A stretch of 64,000 nt of DNA from Pteria penguin (Eukaryota > Mollusca > Bivalvia > Pterioida > Pteriidae), in NCBI GenBank assembly GCA_035048485.1, contig CM068589.1, positions 3,226,501-3,290,500 of the forward strand, read 5' to 3'. Made by a program: the position numbers and the translations under genes. The notes beneath the pieces were generated by a model that saw nothing but the letters and a program-made list of their open reading frames with translations, searched no databases and was not told where the DNA came from. Every line of letters starts with the position of its first letter. Position 1 is the stretch's first letter. This document shows positions 10,610 to 22,112 of this stretch, piece after piece.

Positions 10610-11929
10610 CTGTTGGACACGAGAAAACAGGAGCATCCTTTATGAAGATATAAATGAAATAAATTTTACAGACATATGCATGGCGATGTAGTTCGAAACT
10701 CAACATTTTCTTCTCATGATAGAATGCTTTCTGCTTTCTATAACTAATACTAACACGGAAATGGTGCTGCAATACAAGTGTTTTTGGTTCAGCGTTTCCA
10801 ATTTTGATTTATTTTTTCCTTAATTGTGCAATTAAGAGACAATGACGCGGACCTTAAATACGTCCGCATGTACCAGAACGTATTGAATCACAATAGGAAT
10901 AGTTACTACAACGTCCTGCTGCATACAGACACGTTTTAATCGGATATCATGATAACTGTCATGTCTGACGCCTATTAATGTGTCATATAAAAATATATTT
11001 GGCTTTTCTGTATAAATATTCTGTAAAAAGAATGGGGAATTACACCATTGTATATACACTTGGGAAAAGGTTGTAATTACACAGACAATCGGATAAAAAT
11101 GTTCAATTACACAACAACGATTATATCGACTTTGAATATTCAATCACCATGCAGTCAATAAGTGAGATAAGACAAGGTAGAATACAGTTATGGAACCCTG
11201 TATAAAAACGTTGAATTTAGATTTTTTTTAATCGATAAGATTTAGTGGTGTGTATTAGTTTCTTAATTCGTTGTATAGTCTTTGCGCATTTACACACAGC
11301 CACACAGGAAAAGATGGGGTAACAGAACTCACGTTATCCTCTATTCAGAATGAACTGAATAAAATAGTATTATAACAAAGATTTCAATAAATCCGAGTTC
11401 ATTTTATTGAACTAAAACCCCCGACACGTAGTATAAACGTTATTACGAATCTAAGAGGAAAGGGAAAGACATACGACTTAGCTGTAGGGCAGAAATCATC
11501 AGCAATCTTAAAGCTTCATAGGATGTTGAATTTTTTTATCATAATTTTTTCTCATATTGATGGCTTGTATGTGGCAGGAAGTGTCCATATGATCGTCAAA
11601 GATTGTTCATCGGCAAACTCCTCTTGTCGAGTATGCTATTCAACATTAAATTCACATTAAAAGTGAGACCCGCCTCGATCTGCCGGTACCGAGCTTGTCT
11701 AACCTGTGCCTTTTCATTGCCTTGTGTTTAAGACTAGTAAAAACTAAAAATGTAGGTGTTTATGTACATCGCGGCCACCACATATATGCAAGTGAAGTAA
11801 TTTTTACATGATATAAATAATTCTTACATGGTGTAAACCAAAATACAAAATATACAGTAATAAATTACTATAAAAGAGGGTTTTTCCCTGACTATAATTG
11901 CACTCTTTGTAAAATTGATTGAATGCAGT

Positions 11930-12345
11930 AATAAATATAGAATATATATACCTTTTAATTTTGTGCACCATATGCGCATTTCGACAAGTTATGTCTCTTC
12001 AGTGATGCTCGTAGCCGAATGATTGGAATTCTCTAAATATATAAGAATATGAAGAGTAATGTTGAAGCTAAAATGACCGAAAAGTGAACCAAAGAATCTA
12101 TCTAAGGACAGAGCTATGCATGAGGGAGATACTCCTTAGTTTTAGAGTGATTTACCTAATTTAATGACTGAAAATTTGAAGTATACATTTCATGTCAGTA
12201 CAAAAGCACTGAAAACTAGACTTATGATGCCCTCGGGGACTATCAGTCCACCAGCAGTGACACCGGCCTAGAGGTTATAATAAATATAGAACATATATAC
12301 CTTTTAATTTTGTGCAGCATATGCACATTTCGACAAGTTATATAT
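11930..12345 (-). mobile_element. Retrozyme-like repeat, one monomer plus partial second
   Basis: A hammerhead fold at 11965-12008 is followed by a body, and the same start (AATATAGAACATATATACC) recurs at about 12285 with a truncated second hammerhead. The two predicted cleavage positions are about 349 bases apart. The body (12040-12280) is repeated at 43190-43437. Short tandem monomers delimited by hammerheads are typical of metazoan retrozymes described in mussels (established knowledge). There is no ORF, so copying would depend on another element's enzymes. Confidence 0.72.
11965..12008 (-). ncRNA. Type I hammerhead ribozyme, full core
   Basis: Minus strand: stem I GCATCA pairs with TGGTGC (6 pairs with one G-U). 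The core CTGAAGA is followed by stem II GACA-TAACT-TGTC, then GAAA. Stem III is the minimal AT-GCGC-AT with A15.1-U16.1 pairing. The cleavage-site A lies directly before TGGTGC. All conserved core positions of the hammerhead consensus are present. The very short stem III is characteristic of Penelope and retrozyme hammerheads. Confidence 0.75.
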
Positions 12346-13319
12346 TACACAACAAATATTTAAATTTGACTTTTACCCGTTTTTGACAAAGTTTATTTGA
12401 ACGAATAAATCATTACGGCATAAATCAATCATTTAAGTACTTGGATCGCTTCTGCGCGGGTATTTCAGATAATACAGTAAAGACGACTAGACACGCAAAA
12501 GATTCTGCACTGCCTCAGGTGAATCCATTTGAAATGTTTTAATCGGCCTTTTTTTTCGAAAATATGATCCAGTTCATCAATATCATTGATGGAAGAAGTT
12601 TTTAATCACAATTAGTTATTTTTAATTTACAACAGCTTCTCGCAGAAATTCTCTACTTTCTTGTTAGAAACAAAACAATTCTCTCCTTCACAGTCCATTT
12701 TCTCTTCATAAGACTTGGATCCTCGAATTAAAAATATCAATAATGTAAAAGCATATTTACATAAAAAGTACCTACTTGTATATTTTCAACTCTGATATCT
12801 TAGCACATTTCTGTATCAATTGTATTTATTTTGAACATTTATTAGCAACTAACAAGATTAATAAAGGGATAGAATTATTATTAAAACGCAATTAAGAAAT
12901 ACATGCAGTGCTTCTCATATCAACTATTAGCACATGACACCACTATATTCAGCATGAATAAAATATGAGTGGACTAAATATACTGCATCAAGAAATGTAT
13001 TTTAGTTTCAATACTGCTCTTCAAATATTTATCTATGAGAATTCCAACCATTCCGCTTCTTGGAGTATGTATAAAATTCCATAAAGCTTTGCATTTTATT
13101 CTGTTTTCTGTAACGATGAAAATTAACTAACCGCATATACATTAATAGTATACAGTTTCTGATTTATAATAAATTTCTCTGGGTATTTCAATGGATATTT
13201 ATGTCCAATTTTGATGAAATTGATCATCGTTTGTTTGTGTCAATTTCTACATGTCAATAAAACTTGAATGAAGACGACATAAAGTATGACTTTGAAATGA
13301 CACCAACACCTTTTTTCAG

Positions 13320-14074
13320 AAATTCCTTCTCTTTCTAGATACGATTAATTTTTTCTGAATACATTTTCTCAGATCTGTCATTTTATGGTTTGCTTTTACA
13401 TTTTGTCACCTTTCCAACAGGATGCTGCATTTTATCATATTCTATTGGAATGACTCATTGTAATATTCACAGCCATTTCCTTATCACCACCCAATCTCAA
13501 TAAAAGAGCACAAACGGAGTCGTCCCATATATTGCTCGGAAAATCTATTTCAATTAGAGACTTATAATATCTACACGCAGACCATGTGTATGTCTACATA
13601 AAACGTACATAGTGTGTTCCACGGACGACTTCATTACAAAGGATGAGGTTTAAAATACATGGGTTTTAAAGTGCACGTTACTATCGCTGAAGCAATTTCA
13701 ATGGATAATGTCAATTTTACAATAAATAACAGACCTCGAATAGTTTCATTTCAATTTCTTTGATAGTATTTCGAAATGTACAATACCATGTAAATTGTAA
13801 GAAGCGATCACGTCTGGAGTTATGCAACATTTCTGTATGTTTTCACGCGGGATAGTCTGTATTATCCAGACTCTTGACTCCGATCCTCTCGCCTACTGTA
13901 CAAAAAATATCAGGATTTTGATAAACGCGCTGATTGGCTACTCAAAAGTGTCATGGCTGCGCCGATGGAAGATATTGTGCGACGAGCCGTCAGCTCGATA
14001 GAGTTGGGTTAAGTGTATAAACGCCTTATTAAACAAAACAGACGTGTTAGCCATTTACCTACGGGGTACGGGAA
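13320..14074. other. No gene recognised
   Basis: Ordinary AT-rich sequence. It has a short GC-richer block at about 13840-14010, including an inverted CCAAT (GATTGGC), upstream of TMC copy 1 on the minus strand. Promoter function is unproven and no coding exon is visible. Confidence 0.4.

Positions 14075-14168
<94 letters not shown>
14075..14168. repeat. (TA)n microsatellite
   Basis: About 94 bases of almost pure TA dinucleotide, interrupted once by TTTA near the right end. Confidence 0.97.
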
Positions 14169-14564
14169 GCAATCTTGCCAAAGCGATTTGTGGAAGAACT
14201 TGTGTTACTAGTAGGCAGTCATTGTAGTTGTACTACGTGTTGTCTAGTGCTGGTCATCTCTCCGTTGGATTCTTTAATGAAATACCATCACATAAATCAG
14301 CCAGGCCATTCATTGTTGATGTTTTAAATTTTGACTATAATTATATTCTCCTGATCATGGTTATTGAACTTCAGTACATAGAATGTGTACAATTGACAAA
14401 ACTGAATAGATTAATGGTCAGAGGATCAGTGCTTAAAGGAGGGGGGGGGGTAGTGGTTCAAATCCACTTTCATTGTCACTTGGTACCTTCCATTTACGAC
14501 TAGTTGCCAGTAACATGTAATAAATATAATTCCATTGCATCAACATCTGTTTTCCTGATATAAG

Positions 14565-14720
14565 TAATGATGCAGAAATTTGCACCTTTGCCACGGACCC
14601 ACCCAAAGCAGAGAGGGGTCTTTTTCATGCTACAGGACCTCAGTTTTTAAACTCTCATAAAAAAGCACCACAGGGTTCGAACATGCAAGCCCTGACCTCC
14701 GACATTCCGGCTTTATTCTC
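14565..14720 (-). repeat. tRNA-derived SINE, partial
   Basis: On the minus strand it has a B-box-like GGTTCGAACATG region reading from the right. The body contains the counterpart of TTTGCCACGGACCCACCC, GGTCTTTTTCATGC and GGACCTCAGTTTTTA, in the same order as the SINE at 61676-61955. It is diverged and lacks the 3' tail. Confidence 0.6.
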
Positions 14721-15870
14721 GTTGAGATTTAGATATTCCTTGAATTGCATTCATACAGACAAATCTTGACATTGGTTGAGATCCAATGCATGTGCTATCT
14801 TTTTTCAAAGCGAATGAACATGATTAGAAATGGACAGATTCCATTGATATTGATGAGTCCAGAGATTCTTTATTTCGGTAATTGGAGAGATCTGATAATG
14901 ACGGATCCATATCAACAACATTTACATACAAGTCATAGATGAATGTCACTGTGTTGAACAATGGTTGGTAATCTGCTAAATATTGTTTTGTGTGTTATGC
15001 TAGAAAAAATTAAATTGCATAAGAACATATTGGATTTTTTTTATTTGTTTTTGTTTTGTCTTTGACCGCCATTTCAATATATCAGGGTGAAAAACAAGGT
15101 GCATACATTTCCTCAAGCTTCCATTTGTAAGGCATGTTACAATATGTTCTACTATTTTGTGACTAATTTTGATGTATTGGTAGACTTCTTTGCGCTTAGA
15201 TTTTGAGGGACTCACATTTTTTTTTGCATTTGAATTGCTGATACATTTGAAGTCTAAGCCTCACAGGGGAGACTGTATGTCAAAGAAAATAAATAAAGTT
15301 CTAAAAGTCATAATATAGTACATGTAAGGGCATATTGTATTTAAAATAAAAGTTGAGGATGTCTTTGTAAATCTTAAAATCACTTTGAATGCCACTAGGA
15401 CTTGAACCTCTGTTTTTCATTGTAAGGAAAAATATGCAAAACACTATTGACTAGTTACACTACAACCGAGTCAATTTTTTATAACACATCATTTGCCACA
15501 TTCAGACTACATCAATTGCAAAGAAAATCTTAATAAATAAATTATGAAGTAATAAACGCAGAAGTACCGAAGGGTAAACCATATCTCATAATCCATGGAA
15601 TAAAAAGACAATATCGGGTATAATGTCATATTCAGACAAATGCGAAAATAATATTGTTTGACAGTATATATGTTTTAATTTGCATCAAATTTGCCATTTG
15701 TCCGAAATATCTTACCCTATACCCCTCCCTTTTGAGTTGTTTGGACAGGGTAGGTCGTAATCGGTCAAGGGGCAGTGTATAGGGTCAGATAATTAGGATT
15801 AATTTGGCATTTATTCGATTTGTCTTTCTTGTTTTGAATGGTATTTTTTAATTTATTTTATTGATTTATA
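14721..15870. other. No gene recognised; weak palindromic block
   Basis: AT-rich. At about 15700-15800 the block ACCCTATACCCC is followed after a short spacer by TGTATAGGGT, which could form an imperfect hairpin. Otherwise nothing is supported. Confidence 0.45.
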
Positions 15871-15894
15871 TAACATAATGATATGCCATAATCT

Positions 15895-16150
15895 TTCATG
15901 TGCGACAATGCCCCACAAGGAGCCCGGCACATTAACGACAGAAGAAGAAGAAGAAGAATCTTGCCACCCTCTCCGGGATTTAAACCTGGGTCTTTTTATA
16001 CAAGATAAAATGTGCTTTCATTACACTAAGAAGGTTCAGAAATGGTTCGTCTTATTAATCAAATAATTGTATAATACAAACTAGAATGTGCTATCATTAC
16101 ACTAAGTAGGTTAAGAAACTGTTCGTTTCATTAATCAAATAATTGTATAA
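15895..16150 (-). repeat. tRNA-related SINE-like fragment with tandem duplication
   Basis: On the minus strand GGTTTAAATCCCGG resembles a B box, and TTAGTGTAATGA about 40 bases earlier resembles an A box. The block CATTACACTAAG through ATCAAATAATTGTATAA is present twice in tandem (about 16018-16075 and 16095-16150) with a few differences. A short GAA run lies at 15940-15956. Confidence 0.5.
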
Positions 16151-16358
16151 AAATATATACATGTATGAAGCAGATGACAGTTGTAGTTCTAAAGATTCCA
16201 TTTTCTCAGGTGTATCAGTTTCCCTGGCTCGCTTACCTTTGGCTATGCTGTTGTTTTGATGTAGGCGTTGTCACCCTCATTGTCTTACTTTTGTATTTAA
16301 CAAGTTTTTGGTATTGATTTGCCAACTTTCTTACTCAGTGTTTCACTCTTGTTTCATT

Positions 16359-16640
16359 TTATTGACTCTTTGCAACATTCTGTTGAAACGGGTTGAGTTT
16401 AACAGAGAAAACTGAAGAAAAGTTCAAATCGGGATAAAATATCCTGAGCGGGATGAAAAACCCCGATCGTAATAAAAACAAATGAAGTTTTTCTTCTCGA
16501 AAATTTCTATATTCATCCAAATCTTTACCAGAGTAATGAAATTGGAGAAACAGATTTTCATACGACATCAGATTTGAACATTTGCTTTATCTAACTTTGG
16601 TACAGATAAGAATTTTAAAGTTCATACACAAACGTTTCTT
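16359..16640. other. No gene recognised
   Basis: A 69-codon minus-strand open frame here has no recognisable motif. It lies directly before the Penelope family-2 fragment and is probably chance. Confidence 0.4.
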
Positions 16641-16689
16641 TTTTATGATCTGATATGACCTGCAATTACTTTTATAATCTCATATATTT

Positions 16690-17052
16690 CATACTATTGG
16701 ACCGAGACCGAGTCCGATCATTGTACAATGGTCAATTGAACACCTCACTCTATGACAAACGTGACGATTTCAATTTCGCTATCACAAACTTTCCTGTGAT
16801 AAGTAGCAACATTCCATCATCGCCCGCATACGGCGTATTCATATCTCAGTTAATATGTTATTCCAGAGCATGTTCAAATTACAATGACTTTGTTCTGAGG
16901 GCTAGGCGACTTTCAGGTAAGCTGCTCAACCAGGGTTATATATGTGCTAGACTAGCATCGTCACTGAGGAAGTTCTACGGTCGTTACGAGACTCCTATTA
17001 CTCCATATGATATCTCGTTATCCAGACTTTTAAATGATATTCTGGACTGAGA
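16690..17052 (+). pseudogene. Penelope-like family-2 RT C-terminal region, 5'-truncated
   Basis: An open frame of about 120 residues reads GQLNTSLYDKRDDFNF, PSSPAYGVFISQLI, SNYNDFVLRARRLS, LLNQGYI and YDISLSRLLNDILD then stop. This is the region after the RT catalytic domain in Penelope-like proteins of this type. The minus-strand copy at 38140-37659 extends further upstream. No RT motifs A-C remain here. No GIY-YIG endonuclease follows; the protein stops and the 3' non-coding end begins at once. Confidence 0.8.
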
Positions 17053-17365
17053 CCGATTCCGATCACTTTACACAGATTTGACACCTTAGAAGGTTACCTA
17101 CTTCGACTTCTCCATATATAGATACATATGGAATTCACACGATTTGACTCTTTCTACGGGGTATATGTGACGGGTGTTGCTAGCAAGCAGGAGATGCTCA
17201 CTCTCCCCGGGCACCTGATCTCACTCCATCACAGGGGTTCACATATGCTCTTCAAGTAGACATATTTTGTTATTTTCCATTTGTTTTTCATTTTCACTGA
17301 TTTTGTATGTCCTATGGTTTCATGATTTTTGGATTTTGGTTTGGATTTATCCATCATCTTTACAC
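17053..17365 (+). repeat. Penelope family-2 3' non-coding end, first copy
   Basis: It follows the RT C-terminus directly. Landmarks in order are ACACCTT.GAAGGTTACC, the CCATATATAGATACATATGG palindrome-like block, TGCTAGCAAGCAGGAGATGC and CACTCTCCCCGGGCACC. The terminal block is TTTGGATTTATCCATC. Confidence 0.88.
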
Positions 17366-17668
17366 ATTTGACACCTTCTGTACTAGAAGGTTGCTTACTT
17401 TGACTTCTCCATATATAAATATATATGGAATTTACACGATTTGACTCTATCTACTGGGTGTATGTGATGGGTGTTGCTAGCAAGCAGGAGATGCTCACTC
17501 TCCCCGAGCACCTGATCTCAATCCATCAAAAGGGGTTCACATATGCTCTTCAAGACATTTTTCGTTATTTTTTTCTTGGTTTTCATTTTTACTGATTTTC
17601 TATCTCCTCTGGTTTCATGAATATCGGACTTGTGGTTTGGATTTATCCATCATCTTTACATTGTTAAG
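17366..17668 (+). repeat. Penelope family-2 3' non-coding end, tandem second copy
   Basis: A second copy of the same block begins immediately where the first ends, in the same orientation and without the coding portion. The two differ at scattered sites, so this is either an old tandem duplication or two insertions at the same position. Tandem arrangement is common in Penelope-like elements. Confidence 0.85.
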
Positions 17669-17825
17669 AATTATGCTACCCCGGGGTATTTATACACACA
17701 TCGGGAAAATGATCTCTAGCATTTACAACATTCATGCTCGGCCCTTCATCTCCCTTTCTCTTTATCTATAATACCAAGAGAAAATAGACTTTGCCACTCA
17801 GAACATTCTAGAGAATAAAGAATAG

Positions 17826-17892
17826 AAAGATATATTATTGTTTTACGTCGCGCCGGGAATATTTCACCCATATGTCGACGGTTACAAGTTAA
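17826..17892 (-). repeat. SINE 3' end fragment
   Basis: Inverted, it reads GTGAAATATTCCCGGCGCGA followed by CGTAAAACAAT. This matches the 3' part of the SINE at 55631-55907 (GTGAAATATACGTGGAGTGA then CGTAAAACAAT). The tRNA-like part is missing. Confidence 0.6.
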
Positions 17893-18352
17893 CATTGAAC
17901 GAATCTAATTATAAAGAGCAATTAAAAATATCTAGGAAAGACCAGCTTTCATTATATACATAAATGATATTACTAAAATGGACATGTATACCCAATTAAA
18001 ATATGTTATATTTCAATATATTATATTTTATTATATAAATTAACTTCTTTTAAAAATTACAGAACTTTTCAAATACTGACATTCTCAAATAACTAATTCA
18101 TAGTTTTTACAGTATAATTCTGATTTCGAATGTGTGCTGTGTCTGCACATTCTAACAATATATGTTTAATACTTTATAGACATCAGTATGGGATACACTC
18201 TGGAGGAGGCTCTTCCTTTAAAAGGCAGGAATGAACTTCATCTCGACGATTACTATGATTACAATGAAGTTTACATTTAAAAATTGGCTTGAAACCATGA
18301 AGTTGATTGTTAACTTGATCCGAAGCTTCTTGTCTTAAATTCTCAATATAAT

Positions 18353-18694
18353 CTAATATACAAGATTTAAAGTCGGAATATGGAATTTTACCTGCAGTAT
18401 TAAATATATATATACGGCTTCTTTTGCTGCTTTATCAGCTCTAATATTACCAACCAAACCCATATGTTCTGGAACCCAACGAAATGCAATCTCCGATTTT
18501 TTAACAACAGATACTTTCTCTAAAATTTTCAGAACATACAGATTACTTGTATTAAAATATTTAATAGCCTGAAGACACGATAAAGAATCAGAATAAATTA
18601 TGTTCTTGGAATATTTCTTTCTTTCGATGTGATTAAGGGCTAGAAGTATAGCTTTAGCCTCAGCAGTAAATATAGAGCTTTTATCAAGTAAACG
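18353..18694 (-). pseudogene. LINE RNase H domain, distal part
   Basis: It reads RLLDKSSIFTAEAKAILLAL, YSDSLSCLQAIKYF, RWVPEHMGLVGNIRADKAAK. These correspond to the Glu helix (TAEAKAI), the Asp (YSDS) and the C-terminal region (WVPEHxGxxGNxxAD) of retrotransposon RNase H. Here the usual WVPGH has Glu for Gly. The N-terminal portion (YYTDDSK, then HRNAAAAVTDND) lies beyond A2, at about 19860-19788. It holds the first Asp, at the position of the usual TDGSK. Confidence 0.85.
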
Positions 18695-18696
18695 TA

Positions 18697-19320
18697 CAGA
18701 TGGGTGCAGTCCTAACATAACATTCACGTTAACGCGAAAAGCAGTCGCGAGGACTGCTTTAGCACACGTGCCAGGACTGCTCGACCGGACGCGCGTGCGC
18801 TCCCTGCGTTAACGCGGGAGGGAATTCGCGTTAACGCGATTTATTCCCGCGTGCGCTCGGTCCGTCGCACGTTCACATGTCTATATTTGTAATTCTCTAT
18901 GCAGTGCAGACGGAGAAAATAAAATGGATCTAATTAAATTACCGCGAATGTTGCCGTAAAAACGTGTATTAAATGTTATTTTAAAATGACACCCTGCATT
19001 AAGGATTTCATATGTAATATAGCAAAGGAAATTATCGAGTAGACATGCAATAAGGTATTTATGAAAAAAAAAAACTTCGTCATTTTATACTAGCATGATT
19101 ACTTTCTAATTTCATTTATTTATTTATTTATTTTTTATTAATTTATTTATGTATCTTTTTCTTATTTGTTGATTCATTTATAACTAATTTATGTATTTAC
19201 ATGTGTTTCTTATTTATGTATTTATTATTATTAATTTTGATAAAGCTATTTTCTTATTTATAAATATAGTACTTATCATCATTATTATTATCTTTATTGA
19301 TTTTAATTTCATAATTATTT

Positions 19321-19361
<41 letters not shown>

Positions 19362-19492
19362 TTCCTAAAGTAAGAGTTTAATTAAAGTCATTGTTCGGAA
19401 ATTCTGTTCAGTGTTTTTAAAAATATCCCTTAACTCGGAAGGGTTTTATTTATTTCTAAATATTTTATTTATATGTTTTAATATTTATATAC

Positions 19493-19526
<34 letters not shown>

Positions 19527-19785
19527 CCTTCAAATTCTTCTATATGAACATTTAATACAAGTTATAAGTTGTAAGCAAGCGAACGTGGCTGTCAAGCACG
19601 TTCACGCGGCAGTCAAGCGCGTTAACGCCGCAGTCAAGCGCGTTCACGCGGTCTCGAAATTAAGTTCACGTAGAAATCTGCGTTAACGCAAACGCGTGTG
19701 CCCAGCAGTCCTGAGCGCACGAGGAAAGCAAACTTCACGTTAACGCGACGTGAACATAATGTTATGTTAGGACTGCACCTCACTG
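18697..19785 (+). mobile_element. A2: family A element inside the LINE RNase H domain
   Basis: 1,089 bases, same architecture as A1: ends CAGATGGGTGCAGTCCTAAC and, inverted, CAGTGAGGTGCAGTCCTAAC. TA flanks (18695-18696, 19786-19787). Subterminal GTTAACGCG palindromes and three tandem AGTCAAGCGCGTT-type units lie at about 19590-19653. An (ATT)n run sits at 19315-19362. Removing the element with one TA joins NDVSLSV directly to RLLDKSS in frame on the minus strand, so insertion was clean and the boundaries are exact. Confidence 0.93.
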
Positions 19786-20024
19786 TACAGATAGAGAAAC
19801 GTCGTTATCAGTTACTGCCGCAGCTGCATTTCTGTGATCAGCCTTAGAATCATCTGTATAGTATGATATATAATCGGAGTACAAAGACGCAATCTCCGAA
19901 AACAGATGTTGATATTGGGGTATCAAGTTTCTTATAATCTGTTAACGTAAGTATGACTGTACGTCTCTTGAAGATATTTTGTATTTATCTATATCAGATA
20001 GCGTGATAAGTGGTTTAACACGTA

Positions 20025-20465
20025 CAGTTAGGTACAGTCCTAACCTTACATAAAGTGCACTTCAAGTTAACTTTATGACTGCTTTTCAAGTTTACTTGGT
20101 GACAACAGAATAAATTGATTCCAAGTTTACTCCAAGTGCACTTCAAGTTTAGTTTACTTTCTATATACAAGTACATTTACTATAGTTTTCTGTTAAAATA
20201 ATTTTTTATATGTAAAATATGCAATTGTACATAATAAGACAATTATTTCTATCGTGTGAAACGAAACTGGATAATTGTAATAATAAACATGAAAAGTAAA
20301 CTTGGTGTCACGTGATAGTGAACTTAATGACGGAATTACTTTCAAGTAAACTTGATATCAAGTGCACTTGACTAAACTTTATGACTGGAATTCAGGACGA
20401 AAAACAAAACTTGAAGTGCACTTGTCAAGTGCACTTGAATGTAAGGTTAGGACTGCACCCAACTG
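20025..20465 (+). mobile_element. B1: family B TA-flanked element inside the LINE
   Basis: 441 bases with ends CAGTTAGGTACAGTCCTAAC and, inverted, CAGTTGGGTGCAGTCCTAAC. TA flanks at 20023-20024 and 20466-20467. The interior is full of short palindromic or near-palindromic motifs (AAGTGCACTT, AAGTTTACTT, AAGTAAACTT) near both ends. There is no ORF for a transposase. Removing it with one TA joins NIKTIGL to RVKPLITLSD in frame in the LINE's RT-RNase H linker. It shares GGTGCAGTCCTAAC with family A but differs otherwise. The second copy is 41814-42289. Confidence 0.92.
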
Positions 20466-20875
20466 TAAGCCTATAGTTTTAATGTTATTTGGTTTATTAA
20501 TATATTGTATTTCATATTTCGGCTTAAATACACAATTAAATGCAGGAGTTGATGATATATTGTAATGTTAATGTAACTCTTCTCTCATTCAAAAGATGCA
20601 TATAAACGTTGTACAGGCGAAGTGATGAAAGCACCAAGACTTAATCACAAACCCTGGTGGTGTCCAGAAGCTGTGAATAAGACTTTCTGGCCGAACCATA
20701 AACAATACAACCATAGTCCAACTTCGATCGCACCAGCGATCTATAAAGCTGAAGCAACGTTGTACTTTCAGCATCCCACTTTGTACTAGATAAAACTTTC
20801 AAAATTTAAACATTTGACTTTTAAAGATTTCATATGACACCAAGAAATTTCACTTCATTTACTACATTTACCCTA

Positions 20876-21902
20876 TTACCATCCATAAAAAAGTTCAGGG
20901 CCATTGTGTATTCGCGTATTTTGGCAGAAATGAACGCAAGCAGTTTTATTTTTCGAAAATTTAAAGCCGTTTTCTATAGACCACTGAAATATATCATTGA
21001 GGCAAAGCTGTGATTTTCTCTCGATTAGATTCCTATTTTTTACCGCGACAACATATAAAAAAGTCATCAACATAAAGTAATCCATCTAAAACATATTTCA
21101 AAACCTGTGCTAAGCTGTTTATTTTGATACTAAAAAGGGTAACCGACAATGTACTTTCCCGAGAAATTCCCATCTCCTGCTCAAAAGAATCAGAAACATG
21201 AGAGCCAAGTCGAACATTAAAACGTCTATCTTTAAGAAAATTTGAAATAAATATTGGCAAACTACCTCTTAAACCCATATCATATAAATACTTTAAAATA
21301 CCAAATTTCCAGGTAGCATCATACGCTTTCTCCAAATACAAAAATATAGAGACGACATGTTCCTTATCGACAAAGGCATCACGTATATACGTTTCAAGGC
21401 GCACAAGATGTTCCATGATGCTCCTCTGCTTTCTGAAACCACACTGAATATCATTGAGAAAATTGTTGTGTTCCAGGTACCAGACAAGACGTTCGTTGAC
21501 CATTCTTACAAAAGTTTTACAAACGCAGCTCGTTAATGATATTGGGCGATAATTTAACATAATCAGTATGATCCTTTATAGATTTTGGAATTACAGTAGA
21601 CTCTCTCCACGACTCTGGAAAATCACCATTCAACCAAATGTAATTAAAAATATAAAGTAAAATATTCAAAGATTCTAACGGAAGATGTTTTAAAATTGAT
21701 AATGTACTTCATCCGGACCAGTTGCAGTATCATTTAATTTTTGCAAAGACATTTGTAATTCTTCAATCGAGAACGGTTCATTATAATCTTCCTGATTATT
21801 CGACGAAAATTTCAATTTTAATTTTTCAGATTTTTGTTTTAAACGACGAAATTGAGGAAGACAATTATCAGACGAAGAATTCCTTGAAAAAGTATTTCCC
21901 AA
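20876..21902 (-). pseudogene. LINE reverse transcriptase domain
   Basis: It includes the linker (EDYNEPFSIEELQMSLQKLN, about 21790-21730), YRPISLTSCVCK, CGFRKQRS, motif A region FLYLEKAYDATW and motif B region GISRESTLSVTLFSIKINSL. Motif C, LLYVDD, is at about 21064-21080. The thumb follows with FSKNKTACVHFC. Motif A is normally FDLEKAYD; here the first catalytic Asp is replaced by Tyr, so the enzyme is dead even apart from the frameshifts. YVDD is intact. Confidence 0.88.
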
Positions 21903-22112
21903 ACAACTGGCAATATCTGGTTTTGGATGTTAAACCATGGTGAAGACGTTTAACATTATTTGAAGTACCTTTACCTTTTATATTATTTATCATTTTCAAA
22001 ACCTTATTTGTAGGTGTATGAGTATAAACCCTGGAGACGTACTTTCTCCAGGATAAACGTTTGCTGCTATTAATGCTTTGTCTGGCAACGGCTCTAAGTT
22101 GACGAACTTTAT

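Larger units (their letters stand above)
10610..13320. repeat. 5' part of inverted duplication shared with 43.9-48.1 kb
   Basis: Several stretches reappear inverted upstream of TMC copy 4. The 12480-12540 block matches 45040-45140. The 13200-13310 block matches 44090-44210. The 11640-11800 block matches 45430-45560. The 10800-11150 block matches 47620-48030. This shows the duplication extends well 5' of exon X. It probably holds the promoter and first exon of copy 1, but I cannot locate them. A retrozyme-like insert lies at 11930-12345. Confidence 0.65.

Noticed and set aside
14013..14327. 104-codon open frame
   Set aside because: It is created by the (TA)n microsatellite (repeating Ile-Tyr).
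19191..19686. Two open frames inside A2
   Set aside because: They are made of ATT/TTTA runs and subterminal repeats; A1 does not conserve them, so they are not a transposase.
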